Made by a program: the position numbers and the translations under genes. Source: Mycobacterium colombiense (GTDB lineage: Bacteria > Actinomycetota > Actinomycetes > Mycobacteriales > Mycobacteriaceae). From it: a stretch of DNA of 62,037 bases. The stretch lies in assembly GCF_001665835.1 (NCBI RefSeq), contig NZ_LZSX01000090.1:1-62037 (forward strand), in the 5' to 3' direction. The notes beneath the pieces are model-generated. The model searched no databases. It saw only the letters and a program-made list of their open reading frames with translations, and was not told where the DNA came from. Shown here one piece after another: positions 1 to 8,885 of the stretch (the stretch's first letter is position 1; each line of letters starts with the position of its first letter).

Positions 1-97
1 CGACCTTGCCGCGCTGTGTGATCTCCACCTCGCCCGACCCGGCGAGCCGCGTTGCGGCCCGCGCCGCTGTTCTGACGCCGGCCGGACCGACCGTCAC
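1..97 (-). CDS. 5' end of an unidentified coding region, clipped by the window edge
   Basis: A GTG at 97 reading left overlaps the TGA of the enoyl-CoA hydratase gene in a GTGA junction, a common sign of translational coupling. The frame stays open to the window edge for 32 codons and begins VTVGPAGVRTAARAATRLAG. No domain is recognisable in so short a piece. Calling it a gene rests on the overlap and the open frame only, so it could be chance. Confidence 0.4.
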   Translation of the reverse strand, partial: MTVGPAGVRTAARAATRLAGSGEVEITQRGKV

Positions 98-867
98 CGG
101 CCGCGCCACTGCGGTTTGCGCTTCTCCGCCCAGGCGCGCAGCCCCTCGGCGACGTCCTCGGTCGCACCGGCCACCTTGCGCATGGTCTCGCCGAAGCGCA
201 CGGATTCGATCCAGCCCATGTCGGCGGTTCGCCACGCCACTTCTTTGGTCGCCCGCTGGGCCAGCGGTGCGGCCTCGGTCAGGGTGCGCGCCCAGGCCTG
301 GGCTTCGGCCTGCAGCTGGTCGGGCTCGACCAGCTTCCAGACCAGACCGATTTCCTTGGCCCGCTCGGCGCTCATGGGTTTGCCGGTCAGCAGTAGCTCC
401 ATCGCGTTGGCCCACCCCACCCGGTGCGGGAGCCGAATGGCTCCGACGATGGTGGGCACCCCGATCGACACCTCGGGGAAGCAGAACGTCGCCTCGGTGC
501 TGGCGATGACGAAGTCGCAGAACAGCACGCCTGTTACGCCGTAGCCGATGCACGGGCCGTGCACGGCGGCGATGGTCGGCTTGAACAATTCCATGCCGGA
601 TTCGAACGAGTTGATGGTCGGCTTCTCCCAGAAGGTGCCGCCGAAGCTGCCGACCGAGCCTTCGCCGTCCTTCAGGTCGCCGCCCGCGCAGAAGACGCTG
701 CCGTTGGCGGTCAGGATCCCGACCCACGCGTCCAGGTCGTCGCGAAAGCGATCCCAGGCGGCGTTGAGGTCCTGGCGCAGCGCGCCGTTGATGGCGTTGC
801 GCGCCTCGGGGCGGTTCAGGGTGATGGTCGCAACGTGGTCTTGCAGCTCATAGGTGACCAGACTCAT
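94..867 (-). CDS. Enoyl-CoA hydratase/isomerase family protein (crotonase fold)
   Basis: This 257-residue protein has a crotonase-family layout and the family's usual length. The N-terminus ATITLNRPEARNAING is the classic first strand and helix, and SVFCAGGDLKDG is the first oxyanion-hole segment (usually CAGxDL). The second oxyanion segment is AAVHGPCIGYGVTG. The FCFPEVSIGV stretch is also typical. Members hydrate or isomerise acyl-CoA double bonds, usually in beta-oxidation; the substrate cannot be read here. A GTG one codon upstream (870) is an alternative start. It lies 59 bp downstream of the BrkB gene on the same strand and may be co-transcribed with it and with the clipped gene that follows. 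Confidence 0.92.
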   Translation of the reverse strand: MSLVTYELQDHVATITLNRPEARNAINGALRQDLNAAWDRFRDDLDAWVGILTANGSVFCAGGDLKDGEGSVGSFGGTFWEKPTINSFESGMELFKPTIAAVHGPCIGYGVTGVLFCDFVIASTEATFCFPEVSIGVPTIVGAIRLPHRVGWANAMELLLTGKPMSAERAKEIGLVWKLVEPDQLQAEAQAWARTLTEAAPLAQRATKEVAWRTADMGWIESVRFGETMRKVAGATEDVAEGLRAWAEKRKPQWRGR

Positions 868-926
868 CACTGCAGACTATTGGTCCGGGCCCACAACCTC
901 GCCATAAGCTGGGAACAAACGCGTTC

Positions 927-1949
927 TCATGGCGTGCGGGGGCGGTGAGAGTCATGGAATCTCCCAAGGCGTCCAAGGGTTTTCGACGGAAGGCGTTTGA
1001 CGTCGTCGAAATGCACGTGAACCCGCTCGAACGCTTTGACCCGTTCGGCTTTGACTTTGTTCGTGTAGGTCCGCCGATCCGCCAGCGTCAGATCCGCGTC
1101 GTCGCTGAACGCGCCCAGCAGCGCGCGCGGGTAGAGCCGCTCCACCAAGACGACGTTGATCTCGGCGCACATCACCAGTGCCACCGACGCGAGGAACAGA
1201 AACGCCAACGCCCCCAACACCAGTGCGAACACACTGTTGGTGGCGCTGGCCCGTTTCACGGTGTGGGCCACATAGCCGGCCCCGAACCACTGCAGCATCT
1301 GCCAAATGAACGCTGCGGCAACCGCTCCCGGTAGCACCTGCCGATACGTCAGGGCCCGCGCGGTCGTCACCCGGAAGGCCACCAGGCAGATCAGCGCGTT
1401 GATGACCACCGCGACGAGCGCGAGACCGATCTTGCTGGAGATGCCAAGGGACCCGGTGGCGTGGCCCGCCGCGGCCAACAAGGTGGCGGCGACGGCGGCC
1501 GAGCCGAGCACCAACAGCAGCATCAGGCTGCGCAGCCGGGACCGGATCGGGTTGGGGCGCTTGTGCTTCGGTACCGCCCACACCGTGTCCATCGCGTTCT
1601 GCAGCGCCTGCCCCACCCCCAGACCGCCGTAGAGCGCGCCGAGCAGGCCCACGATCACGCCCACCGCCCCTCCGCTGAGGCCTTCGGGGTGGTGCAGCTG
1701 TGCGCCCAGTACCGGGAACTGGCTCAACGTGCTGTGCAGCACCTGGGCTTGCAGATCGGGCCGGCCGGCCAGCACCACCCCAAGACCGGTGGTCAACAGC
1801 AACAGCATCGGAAACAGCGACACCAGTCCGTAATAGGTGATCAGAGCGGCCAGGTAGCCGCCCTGATCGTCGTTGTACTTGTAGACAACGGCGACGATCA
1901 CACCGACGACTCGATTACGCCGCTGCAGCTCGTCCAGCCAACCGACCAT
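927..1949 (-). CDS. YihY/BrkB-family integral membrane protein
   Basis: This 340-residue protein belongs to the YihY/virulence factor BrkB family. It has about six hydrophobic segments, for example around residues 32-60 (GGYLAALITYYGLVSLFPML) and in the long hydrophobic stretch near residues 140-260, followed by a charged cytoplasmic tail. The YYxxxSLFP signature near the first membrane span is present. The molecular function is unsettled; the old label ribonuclease BN was an error. The ATG at 1949 follows a GGGGGAAG purine tract. It is 73 bp downstream of the GGDEF gene on the same strand. M. tuberculosis has a comparable protein (Rv3335c, from memory). Confidence 0.9.
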   Translation of the reverse strand: MVGWLDELQRRNRVVGVIVAVVYKYNDDQGGYLAALITYYGLVSLFPMLLLLTTGLGVVLAGRPDLQAQVLHSTLSQFPVLGAQLHHPEGLSGGAVGVIVGLLGALYGGLGVGQALQNAMDTVWAVPKHKRPNPIRSRLRSLMLLLVLGSAAVAATLLAAAGHATGSLGISSKIGLALVAVVINALICLVAFRVTTARALTYRQVLPGAVAAAFIWQMLQWFGAGYVAHTVKRASATNSVFALVLGALAFLFLASVALVMCAEINVVLVERLYPRALLGAFSDDADLTLADRRTYTNKVKAERVKAFERVHVHFDDVKRLPSKTLGRLGRFHDSHRPRTP

Positions 1950-2022
1950 CGCCGATCACTTCCCCCACCAGCCGGCATCCAATTCGATGCACTCGCCGGG
2001 TGATACCCGGATTCAGCTGCCG

Positions 2023-3060
2023 TCAACCGCGCGACGGCCGCAGATCGGGGTCTCGTCTCGCACGCTTGACGCTGTACAGCTTCGCGTCGGCGGCCGCGTA
2101 CAGCGAGGTGACGTCGGCGCTCTCGCCGCTGCGCGACGCGGTGCCGACGCTGGTGCCCGGCGTGTGCTCGCGGACGCTGGCAATGAACTTCTCCGCTTCG
2201 GCACCCGTCGGACGACGGTCGGTGATGCACACCGCGAACTCATCGCCGCCAAATCTGGCCAGAACGGCGCTGGGGGGCGCGACTTGTCGCCAGAAAGCCG
2301 CGCAGCTGATCAGATGTTGGTCACCGGCGACGTGGCCGTGGGCGTCGTTGAGACTTTTGAAGTTGTCGATGTCCATCGCGATGACGGTGACAGTGATTGC
2401 ATCCGAACGGGATCGGGTCAACAGGTCCCCGGTGGCGATCTCCCACCCTGCACGGTTGAGCAGCCCCGTGAGTGGATCGGTGCACGCCGCCGCGACCAGG
2501 GCGCGCGTCAGCAACCCGAAAGACTCCGCGGCTCCGACGATCGCGATCACGAAAATGACGTAGTCGATCCATAACTTCGGCGTGGGTGCGAGCGCGAGGG
2601 CCACAACGGACAGCCCTGTGAGGACGGCGACCAGGGTCGCGCCGCGACGTGGCGAATAAAAGGCGCGCAGGTACATCGCCAGGAACATCGGCGCGATCAG
2701 GCAGACGAACTCGGCAATGATCGCCCGATGGAACGCCATCACGATGGGTGTGGCCACGATCGCCGCTACCGTCGCGGGCGTGGGTTTGTCGGGTCGGGCG
2801 GCCAGCCAGGCCAGCGCCGCGAAACCGAGGCCGACCGCAACGATTCCCCCGGCCGGATTCGACAGGGTCAGCCCCGAACGGATCGGGAACAAGGTGAACA
2901 CCACACCGTAGGCGTACAGGAATGTGGTGGCTCCGAAGAAGATTCGTAGCATCCGCGCCTGTTGTGTGCGGTAGAAGACGCTCCCGGCATCGGCGCGCAG
3001 CCGCAATCGATATCGGCGAGTGTCCCGACCGCCGTATGGGCCACCGAAGCTATGGCGCAT
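2023..3060 (-). CDS. Membrane-bound GGDEF protein, probable diguanylate cyclase
   Basis: The product is 345 residues, with about five or six membrane segments in roughly residues 25-175 and a C-terminal GGDEF domain from about 185. The domain opens with DPLTGLLNRAGW, contains DIDNFKSLNDAHGHVAGD, and carries an intact GGDEF signature at residues 271-275, so synthesis of cyclic di-GMP is expected. The RxxD inhibitory site normally a few residues upstream of GGDEF is absent (the positions read P and A), so product feedback at that site is unlikely. The ATG at 3060 was chosen because GAGGAG lies about 10 bp upstream. It is divergent from hrpA. Confidence 0.9.
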   Translation of the reverse strand: MRHSFGGPYGGRDTRRYRLRLRADAGSVFYRTQQARMLRIFFGATTFLYAYGVVFTLFPIRSGLTLSNPAGGIVAVGLGFAALAWLAARPDKPTPATVAAIVATPIVMAFHRAIIAEFVCLIAPMFLAMYLRAFYSPRRGATLVAVLTGLSVVALALAPTPKLWIDYVIFVIAIVGAAESFGLLTRALVAAACTDPLTGLLNRAGWEIATGDLLTRSRSDAITVTVIAMDIDNFKSLNDAHGHVAGDQHLISCAAFWRQVAPPSAVLARFGGDEFAVCITDRRPTGAEAEKFIASVREHTPGTSVGTASRSGESADVTSLYAAADAKLYSVKRARRDPDLRPSRG

Positions 3061-3172
3061 CCCGTTAAATCTCCTCGTCACCCCCCGTGATGGCGACGTG
3101 CGACAAATTGCGGCAGTGCCATTTTGACACCATGTCGACCAACACATCGTCACCGACACCTCACGGCTGGCG

Positions 3173-6100
3173 TTGCCGGTGACGCCTATCGTTGCAGCAG
3201 TGGCCGAACCGTCTGCAGCGCAGTTGCGCAAACAGCTCGACGGTCTGACCCTGCGCGACGCCGCCCGCATCGGCCGGCGCCTGAAGAACCTCCGTGGCGC
3301 CTCGCCCGAGAAACTGCGGCAGCTGGCCGACCAGGTCGCCGCGGCGCACAGGGTCGTCGCCGCCCGTCAAGCCGCGGTCCCCACCATCACCTACCCCGAC
3401 CTGCCGGTCAGCCAGCGGCGTCAGGAAATCGCCGAGGCGATACGGACCCATCAGGTGGTGGTGATCGCGGGGGAGACCGGTTCGGGGAAGACCACCCAAC
3501 TGCCCAAGATCTGTCTCGAGGCCGGCCGCGGCATCCGCGGGACCATCGGCCACACCCAGCCCCGCCGGCTGGCCGCCCGCACCGTTGCCCAGCGCATCGC
3601 CGACGAGCTGGGCAGCCCACTTGGCGACACCGTCGGCTATACCGTGCGCTTCACCGACCAGGTCAGCGACCGCACGCTGATCAAGCTGATGACCGACGGT
3701 ATTCTGCTCGCCGAGATCCAGCGCGACCGCCGCCTGCTGCGCTACGACACGCTGATCCTCGACGAGGCGCACGAGCGCAGCCTCAATATCGACTTCCTGC
3801 TCGGTTACCTGCGTGAGTTGCTGCCTCGCCGACCAGATCTGAAGGTGATCATCACCTCGGCGACGATCGAGCCGCAGCGTTTCGCGGCGCACTTCGGTGG
3901 AGCCGAACATGTGCTCAGCGGCGGAGCCGAACATGTGCTCAGCGGTGGAGCCGAACATGTGCTCAGCGAGAACGCGCCGATCATCGAGGTGACCGGGCGC
4001 ACGTATCCGGTCGAGGTGCGCTACCGGCCGCTGGAGATTGCCGTGCCGTCCGCCTCCGATGACGATCCGGACGACCCCGACCGCGAGATCGTGCGTACCG
4101 AGACCCGCGACGAGGTCGAGGCGATCGTCGACGCGATCGGTGAACTAGAGGCCGAGCCGCCGGGCGATATTCTGGTCTTTCTCTCCGGCGAGCGCGAAAT
4201 CCGTGATACCGCAGAGGCTTTGAGTGGAATCAAACACACCGAGGTGCTCCCGCTGTACGCGCGGCTGCCCACCGCCGAGCAGCAGAAGGTGTTCGCGCCC
4301 CATACCGGGCGCCGCGTCGTGCTGGCAACGAACGTCGCCGAGACGTCGTTGACCGTGCCGGGGATCCGCTACGTCATCGATCCCGGCAATGCCCGGATTT
4401 CGCGCTACAGCCGGCGATTGAAGGTGCAGCGCCTGCCGATCGAGCCCATCTCACAGGCGTCGGCGGCGCAGCGGGCCGGCCGATGCGGTCGGGTCGGCCC
4501 CGGCGTGTGCATCCGGCTCTACTCCGAGCAGGACTTCGCGGCGCGGCCGCGTTACACCGAACCCGAGATACTGCGGACGAACCTCGCCGCCGTGCTGCTG
4601 CAGATGGCGGCGCTGCAGCTCGGCGACATCGAGGAGTTTCCCTTCCTCGATCCGCCGGACCGACGCAGCGTCCGCGACGGCGCGCAACTGCTGGCCGAAC
4701 TCGGCGCGTTCGACCAGCACGGCACCATCACCGATCTCGGCCGCCGCCTCGCACGACTGCCCGTCGATCCGCGGCTGGGCCGGATGATTCTGCAGGCACA
4801 GACCGAGGGGTGCGTCCGCGAGATGCTGGTCTTGGCCGCGGCGCTGACGATCCCGGACCCGCGGGAACGCCCGAGCGACCGCGAGGAGGCGGCCCGCGCA
4901 AAGCACGCCCGTTTCGCCGACGAGCACTCCGACTTCATGTCCTATCTCAACCTGTGGCGCTATCTTCGTGAGCAGCGGACGTCTTTATCCGGCAACGTGT
5001 TTCGCCGCATGTGCCGCGCGGAGTTCCTGCATTATCTGCGCATCCGCGAATGGCAGGATCTGGTCGGGCAGCTGCGCAGCATCGCCCGCGACCTGGGCAT
5101 CTTCGAAGACGGCGCATCCGAGGAGCCGGCCGATGCGGCGCGGGTGCACGCGGCGCTGCTGGCCGGGCTGTTGTCGCATGTGGGCATGCGCCGCGAGGAC
5201 ACCCGCGAATACCTGGGCGCCCGCAACTCGCACTTCGTGCTGGCGCCCGGCTCATCGCTCACCAAACGGCCGCCGCGCTGGGTCGTCGTGGCGGAGCTGG
5301 TCGAGACCAGCCGCCTGTACGGGCGCACCGCCGCCCGCGTCCAGCCCGAGGTGGTGGAGCGGGTCGCCGGCGATTTGGTGCAACGCACCTACAGCGAACC
5401 GCATTGGGACGCCAAACGCGGCGAGGTGATGGCCTACGAGCGGGTGACGTTGTACGGGCTGCCGCTGGCCGCGCGCCGCCGCGTCGGGTACGCGCGCATC
5501 GAGCCGGTAGTGGCGCGCGAGTTGTTCATCCGCCACGCGCTGGTCGAGGGGCAGTGGCACACCCGCCATCACTTCTTCGCGGACAACGCGCGGCTGCGGG
5601 CCGAACTCGAGGAGCTGGAGGAGCGGGCCCGCCGCCGCGACCTGCTGGTCGGCGACGACGACGTGTACGCGCTCTACGACGCCCGGGTCCCCGCGGACGT
5701 CGTCTCCGCGCGGCATTTCGACGCCTGGTGGAAGAAGCAGCGCCACAAGACACCGGAACTGCTGACGTTCACTCGCACCGACCTGCTGCGCACCGGCGAG
5801 GCGGCCGACGCGGACCGGCCGAGCACGTGGCGCACCGGCGATGTCGCGTTGCCTTTGACCTACCGGTTCGAACCCGGCGCCGCTGACGACGGTGTCACCG
5901 TGCACGTGCCGATGGACGTGCTGGCGCGCTTGGGTGGCGACGAGTTCGCCTGGCAGGTACCGGCGCTGCGCGAGGAACTCGTGACCGCGCTCATCCGCTC
6001 ACTGCCGAAAGACTTGCGCCGCAACTTCGTTCCCGCCCCCGACACGGCCCGCGCGGTGCTGGCGGCCATCGATCCGGCCGCCGAGCCGCTGCTGCCGGCG

Positions 6101-7180
6101 CTGCAACGCGAGTTACGCCGTCGCACCGGGGTTTTGGTGCCCATCGATGCCTTCGACCTGGACAAGCTGCCCTCGCATCTGCGGGTGACATTCGCGGTCG
6201 AGTCCGGCGACGGCGCCGAGGTGGCCCGGGGCAAGGATCTGCGGGCGCTGCAGGAGCGGCTCACGGCGCCGGCCCGGCAGGCTGTCGCGCATGCGGTCGC
6301 GGGCGAGCTGGAGCGGACGGGGTTGCGCGGCTGGCCCGAGGACCTCGATGAACTGCCGCGCGTCGTCGAACGCACGATTGATGGACGCACGGTGCGGGGC
6401 TTTCCCGCGTTCGTCGACGCGGGCGGCGTCGTCGACCTTCGTGTGTTCGCCACCTCGGCCGAGCAGGACCACGCGATGGGACCCGGCATCCGGCGGATGG
6501 TGCGGCTGAGCGTCGCCTCACCGGTCAAAGCCATTGCGCGTCAACTCGATCCACGGACCCGACTCGCCCTCGGCACCAACCCGGATGGTGATCTGCCCGC
6601 GCTGCTGGACGACTGCGCCGACGCGGCGACCGACGCGCTCGTGTCGGCGCCGGTGTGGACGCGCGCGGAGTTCGTTGCGCTGCAACAGCGGGCGGGAAAG
6701 TCCCTGCCGCCCACCACCGTCGACATCGTGGGCCGTGTCGAGAAGGTGCTGGCCACCGCTCAGGAGGTGCAGCTCCTGGTGCCCGCGAATCCACCGCCCG
6801 CGCACACCGACGCGGTCGCCGACATTCGTACGCAGTTAGACCGGCTGTTGCCCGCCGGTTTCGTCACCGCCACCGGGGCCGCTCGGCTCGCCGATCTCAC
6901 CCGCTACCTGCTCGGGATTCGTCGCCGCCTCGAGGGGCTGCCTCGCGCCGCCCAGGCCGATCGGGAGCGCATGCAACGAGTGCGCGCCGTCCAGGAAGCC
7001 TTCGACGAGCTGGTGCATGTGCTGCCGCAGCCGGCGAGGGCGGCCGTCGAGGTTCGCGATATCGCCCGGCAGATCGAGGAACTCAGGGTGAGCCTGTGGG
7101 CCCAGCAACTCGGCACGCCTCGGCCGGTCAGCGAGCAGCGGATCTACCGCGCGATCGACGCGGTGCGCGACCGTTGGTGA
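3173..7180 (+). CDS. hrpA: ATP-dependent RNA helicase HrpA (DEAH box)
   Basis: At 1335 residues this is close to the usual HrpA length. The Walker A motif GETGSGKTT is at residues 100-108, DEAH at 197-200 and SAT at 229-231. Motif VI reads QRAGRCGR, and a DUF3418-type C-terminal region follows. It should unwind RNA or ribonucleoprotein; E. coli HrpA rescues stalled ribosomes. Between SATIEPQRFAAHF and NAPIIEVTGRTYPVEV, normally nearly adjacent, sit three copies of GGAEHVLS (see separate repeat). The first in-frame start is TTG 3173; GTG 3179 and GTG 3200 are alternatives and none has a strong ribosome site. Confidence 0.96.
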   Translation: MPVTPIVAAVAEPSAAQLRKQLDGLTLRDAARIGRRLKNLRGASPEKLRQLADQVAAAHRVVAARQAAVPTITYPDLPVSQRRQEIAEAIRTHQVVVIAGETGSGKTTQLPKICLEAGRGIRGTIGHTQPRRLAARTVAQRIADELGSPLGDTVGYTVRFTDQVSDRTLIKLMTDGILLAEIQRDRRLLRYDTLILDEAHERSLNIDFLLGYLRELLPRRPDLKVIITSATIEPQRFAAHFGGAEHVLSGGAEHVLSGGAEHVLSENAPIIEVTGRTYPVEVRYRPLEIAVPSASDDDPDDPDREIVRTETRDEVEAIVDAIGELEAEPPGDILVFLSGEREIRDTAEALSGIKHTEVLPLYARLPTAEQQKVFAPHTGRRVVLATNVAETSLTVPGIRYVIDPGNARISRYSRRLKVQRLPIEPISQASAAQRAGRCGRVGPGVCIRLYSEQDFAARPRYTEPEILRTNLAAVLLQMAALQLGDIEEFPFLDPPDRRSVRDGAQLLAELGAFDQHGTITDLGRRLARLPVDPRLGRMILQAQTEGCVREMLVLAAALTIPDPRERPSDREEAARAKHARFADEHSDFMSYLNLWRYLREQRTSLSGNVFRRMCRAEFLHYLRIREWQDLVGQLRSIARDLGIFEDGASEEPADAARVHAALLAGLLSHVGMRREDTREYLGARNSHFVLAPGSSLTKRPPRWVVVAELVETSRLYGRTAARVQPEVVERVAGDLVQRTYSEPHWDAKRGEVMAYERVTLYGLPLAARRRVGYARIEPVVARELFIRHALVEGQWHTRHHFFADNARLRAELEELEERARRRDLLVGDDDVYALYDARVPADVVSARHFDAWWKKQRHKTPELLTFTRTDLLRTGEAADADRPSTWRTGDVALPLTYRFEPGAADDGVTVHVPMDVLARLGGDEFAWQVPALREELVTALIRSLPKDLRRNFVPAPDTARAVLAAIDPAAEPLLPALQRELRRRTGVLVPIDAFDLDKLPSHLRVTFAVESGDGAEVARGKDLRALQERLTAPARQAVAHAVAGELERTGLRGWPEDLDELPRVVERTIDGRTVRGFPAFVDAGGVVDLRVFATSAEQDHAMGPGIRRMVRLSVASPVKAIARQLDPRTRLALGTNPDGDLPALLDDCADAATDALVSAPVWTRAEFVALQQRAGKSLPPTTVDIVGRVEKVLATAQEVQLLVPANPPPAHTDAVADIRTQLDRLLPAGFVTATGAARLADLTRYLLGIRRRLEGLPRAAQADRERMQRVRAVQEAFDELVHVLPQPARAAVEVRDIARQIEELRVSLWAQQLGTPRPVSEQRIYRAIDAVRDRW
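3896..3967 (+). repeat. Three tandem 24-bp in-frame repeats inside hrpA
   Basis: Units occupy 3896-3919, 3920-3943 and 3944-3967. They differ only at the third base (GGT, GGC, GGT), and each encodes GGAEHVLS. Each unit contains GAGC and GCTC arms around ACATGT, so the repeat is weakly hairpin-forming. It falls in the link between helicase motif III and the next conserved block, adding about 25 residues without breaking the frame. Confidence 0.95.
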
Positions 7181-7294
7181 TTATTTTCCCCGCCACTTTC
7201 AACCTATAGCGCATATGGGGGCTTGCCGCAAGACCCGGGTGATGATGCAAAATCGCTGTCCTCGACCGGAATTGAGGCGAATTGGGGTGGCGAA

Positions 7295-8821
7295 GTGGAA
7301 GTTTCGGGGGCATCGGAGAACGGCGGCATCGAGCACGCGGTGCTCATCGCCGGGGGCGGCCCGACCGGGCTGATGCTGGCGGGCGAGTTGGCTTTGGCCG
7401 GGGTCGACGCCGCCATCGTGGAGCGACGCACCAGCCAGGACTTGATCGGAGCTCGGGCGGGCGGCCTGCACTCCCGCACCATCGAAGTTCTCGATCAGCG
7501 TGGCATCGCCGATCGATTCCTGTCCCGGGGCCAGGTGGCGCAGGTCGCCGGATTCTCCCAGATCCGGCTGGACATCAGTGACTTTCCCACCCGGCACCCC
7601 TACGGGCTCGCGCTGTGGCAGAACGAGATCGAACGCATCCTGGCCGAGTGGGTCGGCGAGCTCGGCGTGCCGATCTACCGCGACAAAGAGATAGCAACCT
7701 TCGCCCAGGACCACAGCGGCGTCGACGTCGGACTGTCCGACGGCCGCATCATGCGGGGGGAGTATCTCGTCGGGTGCGACGGAGGACGCAGCGTGATCCG
7801 CAAGGCGGCCGGCATCGAATTTCCCGGATGGGACGCGACCACCAGCTATCTGCTCGCCGAGGTCGAAATGGATTTCGGGACCGGGCAATCCCCGCAGTGG
7901 GGCATCCGCCACGACGCAATCGGCGTGCATGCCCTGTCCACCGCCGAGGAGGGCGGACCGGTTCGGGTGATGGTCACCGAGGCGCAGCTTGGACCGGCCA
8001 CCGAACCCACGCTGCGCAGCCTGAGCCAGGCACTCGTCGCCGTCTACGGGACCGACTACGGAATCCACAGTCCCACTTGGCTTTCCCGGTTCACCGACGC
8101 GGCGCGGCAGGCCGCCGCCTACCGCCGCGGGCGGGTCCTGCTCGCCGGCGACGCCGCACATATCCACCACCCGGTGGGCGGGCAGGGCCTCAACACCGGC
8201 GTGCAGGATGCGGTGAATCTGGGCTGGAAGCTGGGCCAGGTGGTCAACAAGACATCGCCCGACAGCCTCCTGGACAGCTACCACGCCGAACGGCACCCGG
8301 TTGCCCGGCGGGTGCTGCGCAACGCGTTGGCGCAGATGGCGCTCCTTCACCCCGACGAACGCACCCAGGCGCTGCGCGACACCGTGTCCGACCTTCTCGC
8401 CATGGACCAGCCCCGCACCTGCTTCGCCGCGATGATGTCGGGTCTGGACATCCATTACGACCTGGGCGAGGGACACCCGCTGGTCGGCCGCCGCATGCCC
8501 GACCTGGACCTGGTCACCCCCGACGGGTCGCTGCGCGTGTTCGACCTGCTGCGGGACGCCCGCCCGGTGCTGCTCAATTTCGGCGACACCGGCCGCATCG
8601 ACATCGCGCCCTGGGCGGACCGGGTTCCGACGGTCGACGCGAAACCCGTTGACCGGTGCGTGCTTCCGGTGCTCGGCGCCGTGACCGTGCCGCCCGTGGT
8701 GGTGATCCGGCCGGACGGACACGTCGCCTGGGCGGGCGACGGCACCGACCCGGCGCTACACGACGCGCTCGCCACCTGGTTCGGGCCGGCCACCGCGACG
8801 CGAGGCGACCAAAAAGGGTGA
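7295..8821 (+). CDS. FAD-dependent aromatic monooxygenase, rifampicin monooxygenase (Rox)-like
   Basis: The 508-residue protein is a class A flavoprotein hydroxylase of the PheA/TfdB group. The dinucleotide-binding motif GGGPTG is at residues 20-25. The FAD-contacting segment GDAAHIHHPVGGQGLNTG lies in the middle, and a thioredoxin-like C-terminal region (RPVLLNFGDTGRID onward) is present. The stretch ARAGGLHSRTIEVLDQRGI resembles rifampicin monooxygenases that inactivate rifamycins, but relatives hydroxylate other aromatics, so the substrate is inferred. The GTG at 7295 has a GGGGTGG tract upstream and puts the FAD motif near the N-terminus; a TTG at 7223 is the upstream alternative. The next gene follows after 64 bp. 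Confidence 0.88.
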   Translation: MEVSGASENGGIEHAVLIAGGGPTGLMLAGELALAGVDAAIVERRTSQDLIGARAGGLHSRTIEVLDQRGIADRFLSRGQVAQVAGFSQIRLDISDFPTRHPYGLALWQNEIERILAEWVGELGVPIYRDKEIATFAQDHSGVDVGLSDGRIMRGEYLVGCDGGRSVIRKAAGIEFPGWDATTSYLLAEVEMDFGTGQSPQWGIRHDAIGVHALSTAEEGGPVRVMVTEAQLGPATEPTLRSLSQALVAVYGTDYGIHSPTWLSRFTDAARQAAAYRRGRVLLAGDAAHIHHPVGGQGLNTGVQDAVNLGWKLGQVVNKTSPDSLLDSYHAERHPVARRVLRNALAQMALLHPDERTQALRDTVSDLLAMDQPRTCFAAMMSGLDIHYDLGEGHPLVGRRMPDLDLVTPDGSLRVFDLLRDARPVLLNFGDTGRIDIAPWADRVPTVDAKPVDRCVLPVLGAVTVPPVVVIRPDGHVAWAGDGTDPALHDALATWFGPATATRGDQKG

Positions 8822-8885
8822 CTTGTGCTGGCCGGCGCAGGGTGTAACGTGCGTGTTCGCTGTTCAAGAGCAGGAAGCACCGACC

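Noticed and set aside
3896..3967. CRISPR-like array
   Set aside because: The repeats are directly adjacent without spacers and are translated in frame.
5861..5885. tRNA T-loop-like GGTTCGAACCC
   Set aside because: It lies in the middle of the hrpA coding frame and no cloverleaf can be built around it.
7199..8722. Minus-strand 507-codon open frame over the FAD monooxygenase
   Set aside because: Shadow of a strongly coding plus-strand frame with GGGPTG and FAD motifs.
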